A stretch of DNA of 64,000 bases from the NCBI GenBank assembly GCA_025194985.1, contig JAOANE010000047.1:1-64000 (forward strand). The letters are read 5' to 3'. The stretch comes from Regnicoccus frigidus. GTDB taxonomy: Bacteria; Cyanobacteriota; Cyanobacteriia; PCC-6307; Cyanobiaceae. The notes beneath the pieces were generated by a model. That model saw only the letters and a list, made by a program, of their open reading frames with translations. It was not told where the DNA came from and did no database searches. The position numbers and the translations under genes are program-made. Positions 26,004 to 32,941 of this stretch are shown one piece after another; positions within the stretch are counted from its first letter, which is position 1, and each line of letters begins with the position of its first letter.

Positions 26004-26198
26004 TCAGCGCTGCAGCAGCCAGCGTAAAAACGAGAGGGCAATGATCAGGCCGATGCCGGCGTTCCAGATCAGCGAGGGCCGCTCGGACAGCCGCTGCAGC
26101 CAGCGCGGCAGCCGATCCCTCCCGTGCTCCAGCAGCAGGGTAAACATCAGCAGCAGCGCCACGGGGATACCGATGGCCAACACCAGTTCTCGCGCCAT
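26004..26198 (-). CDS. Small membrane protein (64 aa)
   Basis: A short protein with two hydrophobic segments, ELVLAIGIPVALLLMFTLLLEH and NAGIGLIIALSFLRWLLQR, separated by a basic stretch (GRDRLPRWLQRLSERP). It starts with ATG 26198 and codon use looks like that of neighbouring real genes. I do not recognise a family. It stands alone, with its end about 100 bases from the pseudogene remnant and its start about 285 bases from the fasciclin gene in divergent orientation; the region between, 26199-26482, holds the promoters of both. Confidence 0.55.
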   Translation of the reverse strand: MARELVLAIGIPVALLLMFTLLLEHGRDRLPRWLQRLSERPSLIWNAGIGLIIALSFLRWLLQR

Positions 26199-26462
26199 GG
26201 GCCCCTATTCCACCAAGTGATCAGCGTATCGAGACTCCTCAGCGCTTGGACAAACACCGCTGCGAAGTTGAAGCGAGGGCATGCCGCGCCTGCGGGGGAC
26301 GGGGCCTCGGCACAGCCTCAGAAGCCGGAGAGCGCAAATGATCCGAAGTCCTGCAGTCGCAAACAGTCACACAAGAGTGCTTGCGGTCGCCTAGAAAGCG
26401 CCCCGCAGAGCCACGGCCATCCAAGGGGCGCACCTAATCTCCACAAGTTACAAATCTTATCC

Positions 26463-26475
26463 CGCGATAATCGCG
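26463..26475. promoter_or_regulatory. Perfect inverted repeat just ahead of the fasciclin start
   Basis: CGCGATAATCGCG is a perfect 6-bp inverted repeat around a single A. It ends 7 bases before ATG 26483. It occupies the place where a ribosome binding site would be expected and no good purine-rich site is visible there, so it may be an operator, an RNA hairpin controlling initiation, or chance in a sequence where CGATCG-like words are common. Confidence 0.4.
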
Positions 26476-26482
26476 TTTGCCA

Positions 26483-26992
26483 ATGTTAGTTCTCAATCGT
26501 TCGCTACGCATCGGTGTCGCTGCACTCTCCCTGAGCTGCTTGGCTTCAACCAGCGCCTTTGCAGGTAGCCCGCCGATGCCGACAAAGGACATCGTCGATA
26601 CCGCTGTTTCTGCAGGCAGTTTCAAGACACTCACCACCGCGCTCACAGCGGCCGGACTCGTTGACACGCTCAAGGGCGAAGGTCCTTTCACCGTGTTCGC
26701 TCCCACCGACGAAGCCTTCGCGAAGCTGCCAGCCGGCACGGTGGAGTCACTTCTGATGCCCGCGAACAAGCAGAAACTCACTTCGATTCTCACCTATCAC
26801 GTGGTAGCCGGAGATGTGAAAGCCGCCGATGTCGTCAAGCTCTCAAGCGCGAAAACACTGAACGGCCAGTCGGTCAAAATCAAGGCCAAGGGCAGCAAGG
26901 TCATGATTAACGGCGCCACCGTCGTCACGGCTGACATCGCAACAACCAACGGCACGATCCACGTGATCGATACCGTGTTGATGCCAAAGTAA
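26483..26992 (+). CDS. Fasciclin (FAS1) domain exported protein
   Basis: A 169-residue secreted protein. The signal peptide is LRIGVAALSLSCLASTSAFA, followed by one FAS1 domain: KDIVDTAVSAGSFKTLTTAL, the H1 motif GPFTVFAPTDEAFAKLP, the central ILTYHVVAGDV, and the H2 motif NGTIHVIDTVLMP. FAS1 domains mediate adhesion or matrix interactions; single-domain forms are common in cyanobacteria and are often in oxidative-stress regulons. ATG 26483 is preferred to TTG 26477. A hairpin that could end transcription follows the stop. Confidence 0.93.
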   Translation: MLVLNRSLRIGVAALSLSCLASTSAFAGSPPMPTKDIVDTAVSAGSFKTLTTALTAAGLVDTLKGEGPFTVFAPTDEAFAKLPAGTVESLLMPANKQKLTSILTYHVVAGDVKAADVVKLSSAKTLNGQSVKIKAKGSKVMINGATVVTADIATTNGTIHVIDTVLMPK

Positions 26993-27001
26993 TCCTCAAT
27001 C

Positions 27002-27026
27002 GGGCGCTCAACGACGGGCGCCCTTT
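27002..27026 (+). terminator. Probable intrinsic terminator after the fasciclin gene
   Basis: GGGCGC at 27002-27007 pairs with GCGCCC at 27018-27023 and is followed by TTT, eight bases after the fasciclin stop region. The stem is six GC-rich pairs with a ten-base loop and a short T-run, so it is a modest terminator. Confidence 0.5.
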
Positions 27027-27196
27027 CCGTGGATACCGCTTGGCGATGCCATTTTCGATACAGCTTACTAATACCTTTTAATGATTGTCTCTAATATTCT
27101 TTTTTAGCATTCTTGTTTAGATCTTTGATTTACTACGAAACAAGCAAGTTCGACTTCAGAGAGAGCAAGCATTGCAATTCCCGGCCCAGCACAAGT

Positions 27197-27556
27197 TCAA
27201 CCAGCACTCTTTGCTGCCTCTACACCACGTTCAAGATAGGCGGAAAGATGCTTGGTGGTGATATCGCTGATCTGCCTGAGCTTGATATGGCGCCGACCTT
27301 TTCCCTTCCCTTCAAGAAAGCCAAAGGCATCGGTGATCAGTGCACCTTTGCTGAACTCAACGCTGACATGCTGCTTGTAGGCAAAAACGCCACCAAACTG
27401 GATCTCGGAAGAGAAGAGAATACCGCCGTACTTGACCTCCTCCGATAGGGGATGGATCGTCTGCTTCACCAGGGTGCGTACAGCCTCTACGACCAGAAAT
27501 TGCTCTTCTCCGAGTAATTGGATGTCTTCCAGAAGGGCTTCAATTGTCTTGGGCAT
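27197..27556 (-). CDS. DUF1801 (YdhG-like) domain protein
   Basis: A 119-residue cytoplasmic protein with the DUF1801 layout: an N-terminal helix ending LVKQTIHPLSEEVKYGGILFSS, then FGGVFAYKQHVSVEFSKGALI, and the closing GRRHIKLRQISDITTKHLSAYLERG. The fold is related to YdhG/frataxin-like proteins; no catalytic role is established. It is divergent from the FetA-type ATPase gene, about 65 bases away. The DNA is lower in GC than the surrounding genes, suggesting later arrival. Confidence 0.85.
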   Translation of the reverse strand: MPKTIEALLEDIQLLGEEQFLVVEAVRTLVKQTIHPLSEEVKYGGILFSSEIQFGGVFAYKQHVSVEFSKGALITDAFGFLEGKGKGRRHIKLRQISDITTKHLSAYLERGVEAAKSAG

Positions 27557-27622
27557 GGAGGGTTTCCTTGGCGACGTGACGAGGAGCTGTGACTGTCACC
27601 TCGCCAGCAGCGATCAAAGTGA

Positions 27623-28294
27623 ATGCTGCCGTCTCCCCCCGCCTTGGACCGCCCCCTGCTCCTGCGCGCTGAGCAGCTCAAGCGTCAGTTGGGGGATCGA
27701 CTCCTCTGGAGCCAGCTGGATCTGGAGCTGAGAGCCGGCGAGCGCCTCGGGTTGGTGGCGCCCTCGGGAGCGGGCAAAACCCTGTTGCTGCGCGCCCTGG
27801 CCCTGCTCGATCCGCTGCAAGCCGGCACGATTCATCTGCAGGGCCGCCCGCCGGCGTCGTGGGGTCTGCCCCGCTGGCGCTCGCTGGTGCTTTATCTCAC
27901 CCAGCGGCCCGTCGCCCATGGGGGAACGGTGGAGGCGAACCTGCGCTCACCCTGGTCATTCCAGGAGCGGCGCGGGCGGGGGGGCTGGCGGCGCGAGCGG
28001 ATCACGGATTGGTTGGCGGCCCTGGGGCGTGATCCATCGTTCCTGGCCTACGACGCCGAGCGGCTCTCAGGCGGCGAGCTGCAGCTGTTGGCGCTGCTGC
28101 GGGCCCTGCAGCTCGATCCAATCGTGCTGCTGCTGGATGAACCGACGGCCTCCCTGGATGGGGCCACCACCGGCGCCGTTGAGGCCCTGCTGATCGCCTG
28201 GCTCGGCGCAGGCCCGCGCGCCGCCGTGTTCACCAGCCATGACAGTGAGCAGATCCAACGCTTCGCCAGTCGCACCCTGGAGCTCGCCCGATGA
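27623..28294 (+). CDS. ABC transporter ATP-binding protein, FetA-like
   Basis: A 223-residue ABC ATPase: Walker A is APSGAGKT, the Q loop LYLTQRPVAHG, the signature RLSGGELQLLALLRAL, Walker B IVLLLDEPTASLD and the switch His in FTSHD. It overlaps by four bases (ATGA) the gene of a FetB/UPF0014 permease, its clear partner. Homologous E. coli FetAB exports iron and protects against oxidative stress; the Arabidopsis relative ALS3/STAR2 is tied to aluminium. Which metal is moved here is not readable. Confidence 0.9.
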   Translation: MLPSPPALDRPLLLRAEQLKRQLGDRLLWSQLDLELRAGERLGLVAPSGAGKTLLLRALALLDPLQAGTIHLQGRPPASWGLPRWRSLVLYLTQRPVAHGGTVEANLRSPWSFQERRGRGGWRRERITDWLAALGRDPSFLAYDAERLSGGELQLLALLRALQLDPIVLLLDEPTASLDGATTGAVEALLIAWLGAGPRAAVFTSHDSEQIQRFASRTLELAR

Positions 28295-29109
28295 CGCCAA
28301 CCAGTTCGGGGGCTCTGACGATCAGCGATGGCCGCCTGGCGCTCTCCGCCCTGCTGATCCTGGTGAACGTGGCGCTCTCAGCAGCGTTGCGCCTGGGCCT
28401 GGCGCGCAGCCTGCTGGTGGCGTCGGTGCGGATGGTGGTGCAGCTGCTGCTGGTGGGCTTCGTGCTCGAGTGGCTGTTCCGCCAGGACAACGCGCCGCTG
28501 ATCGTGCTGTTGGGGGCGGCGATGGCGATGATCGCCGGGGTGTCGGCCGTGCAGCGCACCCGGCGCCGCTTTGCGGGGATCTATCTCAACAGCCTGCTGT
28601 CGGTGATGGCGGCGGCGGCCTTGGTGACCGGTCTGGCGGTGACAGGGCTGATCCAGCCCCAGCCCTGGTACAACCCCCAATATCTGATTCCCCTGCTGGG
28701 GATGGTGCTGGGCAACACGCTCAACGGCATCTCCCTGGGGCTCGATCGCTTCATGGAGGGGTTGCGCAGCGGCCGCGATCGGGTGGAGACGGCCCTGGCC
28801 CTCGGGGCCACCCGTTGGGAGGCCTGCCAGGAGGTGGTGCGCGACGCCATCCGCGTGGCGATGATCCCCACCATCAACTCGATGATGGTGATGGGGCTGG
28901 TGAGCCTGCCGGGAATGATGACCGGCCAGATCCTCCAGGGAGCCGCGCCGGCAGCAGCCGTTCGTTATCAGATTGTGATCCTGTTCATGATCGCTTCTGC
29001 CACGGCTCTGGGGGTGTTCGGCGTGGTGGGCCTGGCCTACAGGCGGCTCACCAGCGCCGACCATCAACTGCGGCTCGATCGCTTGACCAGTGTTAGCAAG
29101 CAGGGGTGA
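28291..29109 (+). CDS. FetB/UPF0014 family ABC permease
   Basis: A 272-residue membrane protein with about seven hydrophobic segments. Conserved family segments include SLLVASVRMVVQLLLVGFVLEWLF, IPLLGMVLGNTLNGISLGLDR, the coupling-helix-like TALALGATRWEAC, and INSMMVMGLVSLPGMMTGQILQGAAP, all typical of the FetB/YbbM family. Translation is coupled to the ATPase upstream. It would export iron or another cation across the inner membrane. Confidence 0.92.
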   Translation: MTPTSSGALTISDGRLALSALLILVNVALSAALRLGLARSLLVASVRMVVQLLLVGFVLEWLFRQDNAPLIVLLGAAMAMIAGVSAVQRTRRRFAGIYLNSLLSVMAAAALVTGLAVTGLIQPQPWYNPQYLIPLLGMVLGNTLNGISLGLDRFMEGLRSGRDRVETALALGATRWEACQEVVRDAIRVAMIPTINSMMVMGLVSLPGMMTGQILQGAAPAAAVRYQIVILFMIASATALGVFGVVGLAYRRLTSADHQLRLDRLTSVSKQG

Positions 29110-29122
29110 GCTGAGGGTGTGT

Positions 29123-29143
29123 GGGTATGGGTATGGGTATGGG
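29123..29143 (+). repeat. Short tandem repeat (GGGTAT)x3
   Basis: Three copies of GGGTAT followed by GGG lie 14 bases after the FetB stop. Such a simple repeat can vary in length between strains; nothing suggests a function. Confidence 0.6.
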
Positions 29144-29223
29144 CGGATGGAGGAGCCCATGCTGGCAATGGGGCCATCGTTCTCCCGCAGATAGAATCAA
29201 GGGAAACAACAGTTGAATCTCAC

Positions 29224-29403
29224 TTGAAGAAACTTATTGGGCCACTGCGCAGAGCGTTGTTCTATGGCGTGATTAGCTATGGCGGGCTTGTTCTGATTAA
29301 CAACTCAGAACTGAACCTCCCCAACATGTGGATTGCCTATCTGCCGATGTTTATCGGTGTCTACGTGCTGACGCAGTGGATCGATCAGAAGATTGGGAGT
29401 TGA
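29224..29403 (+). CDS. Small membrane protein (about 59 aa), start uncertain
   Basis: The frame ends with ALFYGVISYGGLVLINN, then SELNLPNMWIAYLPMFIGVY and VLTQWIDQKIGS, giving two clear membrane helices with a polar end. No ATG precedes the first helix. TTG 29224 (reading LKKLIGPLRRALFYG) is the most sensible start because it places positive charges just before the helix; the frame also stays open to 29119, but that part is simple-repeat DNA. I do not recognise the family. Confidence 0.5.
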   Translation: MKKLIGPLRRALFYGVISYGGLVLINNSELNLPNMWIAYLPMFIGVYVLTQWIDQKIGS

Positions 29404-29608
29404 GCTGAATCCGGCTGCCAGGCGAAGGGCAACGGCAGTGGCCTGTTTCTTGCTCGAGCGAGCTTTGGCTTGAGCAGACCAGCAGGTGGCCGAACCCTTG
29501 CCATCGCGCCGGCCGGCCTCTCCCCCATGGCAATCACAACAGTTCTGTCATGTTTGCAAAATTGCTACATGGTCTTTTAGTATCACGATGTCGTTATGAC
29601 AGCAATCG

Positions 29609-30043
29609 ATGTCACTGGCTTTGGCGCCTCCGCCTGCTCCCCTTGCCGAGACCAAGGCTCGGGTTCGCACCAGTAGGTCCCGCCGCTGGCCGCGGCTCTG
29701 GACTGAGCAGAGCCTGTTGCTGGAGCGCCAGCATGAGCGCATCGAGGCCTTGCTGGAGCAGCTGATCGACGGCCATGGCGTGTCCTCAGAGCACTGCTGC
29801 CGCCTGGTGCGGTCCCTCGGCCTTCACCTGCGGCTGGAGGAGCGCTGGCTGGATCAGGCGGGCTGCCTCTGCCCAGGCCATCGGGTGGCGCACCGGCAGG
29901 CCGCCGCCCTCGCGGCCACCATCCCGGCTGGAGCCAGTGAACGGCTTGGCTGGCTGATGGACCTGCAGCAGTGGTTCCAGCACCACCGCTTCGGCGCCGA
30001 TGCCGTGGCCTATGCCCGCGCCTCGCTGAGCGACCAGCCATGA
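29609..30043 (+). CDS. Hemerythrin-like oxygen-binding protein
   Basis: A 144-residue four-helix hemerythrin-like domain. All seven ligand positions of a canonical diiron hemerythrin can be assigned: H42, then H73-x3-E77 (LHLRLEE), H91-x3-H95 (GHRVAHR) and H126-x4-D131 (HRFGAD). The spacing between pairs matches the classical protein closely. The first 30 residues are an unrelated Pro/Arg-rich extension. It would bind O2 reversibly or sense or buffer it. The stop overlaps the start of the diiron cyclase gene in ATGA, so the two proteins are translationally coupled. No signal peptide. Confidence 0.82.
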   Translation: MSLALAPPPAPLAETKARVRTSRSRRWPRLWTEQSLLLERQHERIEALLEQLIDGHGVSSEHCCRLVRSLGLHLRLEERWLDQAGCLCPGHRVAHRQAAALAATIPAGASERLGWLMDLQQWFQHHRFGADAVAYARASLSDQP

Positions 30044-31056
30044 CCGCCACCCCAGCCGCCCCCCACCTGCGCGAAGACCTGCTGACGCCGCGTTTCTACA
30101 CCACAGAAATCAACAAGGCGGCCCGCACCGATCTGGAGCCCCAGCGGCCGGCCTTCGAGGCGATGCTCGCCGAGATGGAGGCCGATCACAACCGCGACCA
30201 TTTCGAGCGCAAGGCGCCGCTCGATCGTTTGTGCGCCCTGGGCCCCGAGGAGAAGCAGGCCTACGAGAGCTACCTGGTGCGCTCCTGTGTTTCGGAGTTC
30301 TCCGGTTTCCTGCTGTTCAAGGAGCTCTCACGGCGCCTGTTCATGGCCGATCGCTCCGAACTGGGTCGCCTGTTTCAGCTGATGGCCCGCGATGAGGCCC
30401 GCCATGCCGGTTTCCTCAACCGGGCGCTGGTGGCGGAGGGGATCGAGATCGACCTGCCGAAACTGAGCACGAAGCGGCCGATCACCTGGTTCCCGCTCAG
30501 CTGGGTGCTTTACAGCGTCTTCCTGTCGGAAAAGATCGGCTACTGGCGCTACATCCTGATCGACCGGCACCTCAAGGCCAATCCCGACAACGCCTTTGCG
30601 CCCCTGTTCGATTTCTTCGAGCCCTGGTGCCAGGACGAGAACCGCCACGGCGACATCTTCAACCTGCTGATCCGCTGCTGGCCAGGCCTGAAGCAGGGCT
30701 TCCGCGGCAAGCTGCTCAGCCGTTTCTGCCTGTGGTCGGTGTTTCTCACCCACAGCCTCACGGTGTGTGAGCGGGGCAATTTCTACCGGATTCTGGGCAT
30801 GGATCCGCACCGCTTTGACGCCGAGGTGATGCGCCAGACCAACCGCACCGCCCGCCGCGCCTTCCCCTGGGTGTTCGACCTGGAGAACAGCCGCTTTCTG
30901 GACCTGCGCGACCGGCTGGTGGCCTGCTTCCAGGAGATTCAGGCCACCAAAGCTGAGCGGAGTTCCCCGCTGCAGCAGCTGGGCCTGAAGCTGCACTTCG
31001 CAGGTCTGCTGCTCCGTCAGTTCACCCAGCCGATGCAGCAGGCAGAGGGCGGATGA
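30040..31056 (+). CDS. Mg-protoporphyrin IX monomethyl ester oxidative cyclase (AcsF/ChlA)
   Basis: A 338-residue diiron oxygenase that forms the isocyclic ring of chlorophyll using O2. It starts LLTPRFYTTEINKAARTDLEP and has the carboxylate-histidine motifs ARDEARHAGFLNRAL and CQDENRHGDIF plus the earlier EADHNRDHFERK, all characteristic of the aerobic cyclase. Cyanobacteria often carry two copies, one for high and one for low oxygen; grouping with heme oxygenase and HemN marks this as the microoxic type (ChlAII), by analogy to Synechocystis. ATG 30040 overlaps the hemerythrin stop; the frame upstream to 29971 belongs to another reading of that gene. Confidence 0.93.
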   Translation: MTATPAAPHLREDLLTPRFYTTEINKAARTDLEPQRPAFEAMLAEMEADHNRDHFERKAPLDRLCALGPEEKQAYESYLVRSCVSEFSGFLLFKELSRRLFMADRSELGRLFQLMARDEARHAGFLNRALVAEGIEIDLPKLSTKRPITWFPLSWVLYSVFLSEKIGYWRYILIDRHLKANPDNAFAPLFDFFEPWCQDENRHGDIFNLLIRCWPGLKQGFRGKLLSRFCLWSVFLTHSLTVCERGNFYRILGMDPHRFDAEVMRQTNRTARRAFPWVFDLENSRFLDLRDRLVACFQEIQATKAERSSPLQQLGLKLHFAGLLLRQFTQPMQQAEGG

Positions 31057-31102
31057 GCCGCGCCCGTATCCGCCTCTATCCAGCGCTGCGGCGCTCTTCG
31101 CC

Positions 31103-31819
31103 ATGACCGTTCCAATCCCCGAGACCCCACGTGTGTTCATCGGCTATGACCCGCGCGAGCGGGTGGCCGTGAATGTGCTGGCCGATTCCTTCCAAGCCTG
31201 CTCAAGCCTGCCGCTGTTGATCGGCCAGGTTCGGCTCGATCAGCTGGGCGGCATCTACGACCGCGAACACCACCCCAAGCAGAGCACTGATTTCTCCTTC
31301 TCGCGCTTCTTGGTGCCGTGGCTGGCGGGCTATCAGCGCTGGGCCCTGTTCATCGACGCCGACATGCTCTGCCTGGCGGATATCGCCGAGCTCTGGGCTT
31401 TGCGTGACGAGCGCTTCGCGGTGCAACTGGTGAAGCACCAGCACGACTGCGAGGCAGGCAGAAAGTTCCAGGGCATGCCCCAGACGCCCTACGGCCGCAA
31501 GAACTGGTCGTCGGTGATGTTGTTCAATTGCGCCCGTTGCCGGGCACTCAGCCCGGCCTACGTGAATACCGCCACGGGCCTGGAGTTGCACCAGTTCCAC
31601 TGGCTGGCGGATGCCGAGATCGGCGAGCTGCCACCGGAATGGAACGTGCTTGTGGGCGTCCAGCCGCTGCCTCCCTCACCCAAGATCGTCCACTACACCC
31701 TGGGCGGTCCCTGGTTCGACGACTGCCTCGACATGCCCGCCTCGGACCGTTGGCTGGCCGCCCGCGCCGCGATGAACCACCCGCTGGAGTCCGCGCTGGC
31801 CGTTCACCACGAGGCCTAG
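31103..31819 (+). CDS. Glycosyltransferase (GT8-like)
   Basis: A 238-residue putative glycosyltransferase. It opens RVFIGYDPRERVAVNVLADSF, has the nucleotide-sugar metal motif in ALFIDADMLCLADIAEL (D-x-D), and ends KIVHYTLGGPWFDDCLD, where His and Asp are usual in this family. It begins 46 bases after the cyclase gene on the same strand. Its presence inside a tetrapyrrole cluster is unexplained; a role in modifying a lipid or surface glycan under low oxygen is only a guess. Confidence 0.78.
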   Translation: MTVPIPETPRVFIGYDPRERVAVNVLADSFQACSSLPLLIGQVRLDQLGGIYDREHHPKQSTDFSFSRFLVPWLAGYQRWALFIDADMLCLADIAELWALRDERFAVQLVKHQHDCEAGRKFQGMPQTPYGRKNWSSVMLFNCARCRALSPAYVNTATGLELHQFHWLADAEIGELPPEWNVLVGVQPLPPSPKIVHYTLGGPWFDDCLDMPASDRWLAARAAMNHPLESALAVHHEA

Positions 31820-31838
31820 GAGCGCATGAGTCGATGGG

Positions 31839-32084
31839 TCAAAGCGCCACTGCCGCCAGCGGCGCCTGGGGTGGCAGGCCGCTAGCCCGGGCATGGAGCA
31901 GCTCTGGCTCCAGAAGGGCCGTGCTCACCGTGCCACCGAAGCGGAGCTGAAGCCAGGTGATCACCGCCGGATCGCCGGCGACAACTGCTTCTTGGCCCAA
32001 CGCCAGGGATGGCAGCAACCGGGCCACCTCAGCGGGCGGCAGCAGATGCAGGGCAGGGGGCGCGGGGAAGGACGCAGAAGCCAT
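31839..32084 (-). CDS. Hypothetical protein (81 aa)
   Basis: An antiparallel frame between the glycosyltransferase and heme oxygenase genes. From ATG 32084 it reads MASASFPAPPALHLLPPAEV and continues with LALGQEAVVAGDPAVITWLQ and TVSTALLEPELLHA. No family is recognised and no signal peptide is evident. The frame stays open further upstream into the heme oxygenase gene, which weakens the case, but residue composition is protein-like and it fills an otherwise empty 370-base gap. It would diverge from heme oxygenase across a segment with palindromes. Confidence 0.45.
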   Translation of the reverse strand: MASASFPAPPALHLLPPAEVARLLPSLALGQEAVVAGDPAVITWLQLRFGGTVSTALLEPELLHARASGLPPQAPLAAVAL

Positions 32085-32092
32085 GGGCGGGG

Positions 32093-32148
32093 CGTTGCAA
32101 CGAAATCGCAACGGCGTAACAACTACATAACGATACCGCGATAGCGTT
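32093..32148. promoter_or_regulatory. Palindromic elements upstream of heme oxygenase
   Basis: The 109 bases between ATG 32084 (minus) and ATG 32194 (plus) contain a perfect 10-bp palindrome CGTTGCAACG (32093-32102), a repeat of its GCAACG half 11 bases further on (32108-32113), and a 20-bp near-palindrome AACGATACCGCGATAGCGTT (32129-32148, eight of ten pairs). This is a plausible regulator binding region for the heme oxygenase-hemN unit; a ChlR-type or other redox regulator is a guess. Confidence 0.45.
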
Positions 32149-32193
32149 GATTCGTTCATCTCACGCGGCCCTTCGCGTCCGATCGCGTTCACC

Positions 32194-32886
32194 ATGACCA
32201 CCACCCTCCCAGCCCCGATCTCCGACCACGCCAAACCCGGCGACGAGGCTGCCCGTAAGGGCTTCGGCCCCCGGGTGCGCCGCCTCCATGCGCGCATCGG
32301 TGCCGCCCACCACCAGGCCGAAGGCATGACCTTCTCCCGCGCCCTGCTTGACGGGCAGGCCAATCCACTGCAGTTGGCGGCCCTGATCCGCGCCCTGGGC
32401 CCCGGCTACGCCCTGATCGAGCAGCACGGCCCCGAACTGGCAGCCGCCCTCGGTGCGGCCGATCTCCCCTGGGCACACCTGGCTCGCAGCAGCTCCCTGG
32501 CCAAGGACACGGCAGCCCTGGCCGTCGCGCCGGCAACGCCCCCCTCAGCCGCTGCCGTCGTCTGGCAGGAGCGCCTGCGCACCCTGGCCCAGCAGGAGCC
32601 CCATCGCTTCCTGGCCCACGTGTACGTCCGCTATGGCGGTGACCTCTCCGGCGGTCAGCAGCTGGCTGAACAAGCCAACGCCATCCTGGCGGTCCACGGC
32701 CTGCCCCTGGTCACCTTTTGGAGTTTCGATCGGCCGATCACGGAGCTCAAGCAGGCCCTGCATGACGGCTTTGAGCAGCTTGAACTCAGCGAGGCCGAGG
32801 AAGCCGAACTGCTCGAGGAGACCGTGGTCGCCTTCCAGGACACCCAGCGCCTGCTGGCCGAACTGGCGCAGGTGGGGAGAGCCTGA
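32194..32886 (+). CDS. Heme oxygenase (biliverdin-forming)
   Basis: A 230-residue ferredoxin-dependent heme oxygenase opening heme to biliverdin IX-alpha, the precursor of phycobilins. The proximal histidine is H39 in ARIGAAHHQAEGM, and the distal helix is LAHVYVRYGGDLSGGQQLAEQ with the family's GG flexibility motif. Length matches HO1/HO2 of cyanobacteria. It is likely the low-oxygen isoform (HO2) given neighbours, although the gene is separated from the cyclase by a glycosyltransferase and an antiparallel frame and so may have its own promoter. Confidence 0.93.
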   Translation: MTTTLPAPISDHAKPGDEAARKGFGPRVRRLHARIGAAHHQAEGMTFSRALLDGQANPLQLAALIRALGPGYALIEQHGPELAAALGAADLPWAHLARSSSLAKDTAALAVAPATPPSAAAVVWQERLRTLAQQEPHRFLAHVYVRYGGDLSGGQQLAEQANAILAVHGLPLVTFWSFDRPITELKQALHDGFEQLELSEAEEAELLEETVVAFQDTQRLLAELAQVGRA

Positions 32887-32941
32887 GCTGATCACGTCCG
32901 CAGCCCACGCCCCCTGACCCGTCCGCCGCTTCCGCCACTCC

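Noticed and set aside
29119..29223. N-terminal extension of the small membrane protein through GGGTAT repeats
   Set aside because: Translates to alternating Trp-Val from simple-sequence DNA, not protein-like.
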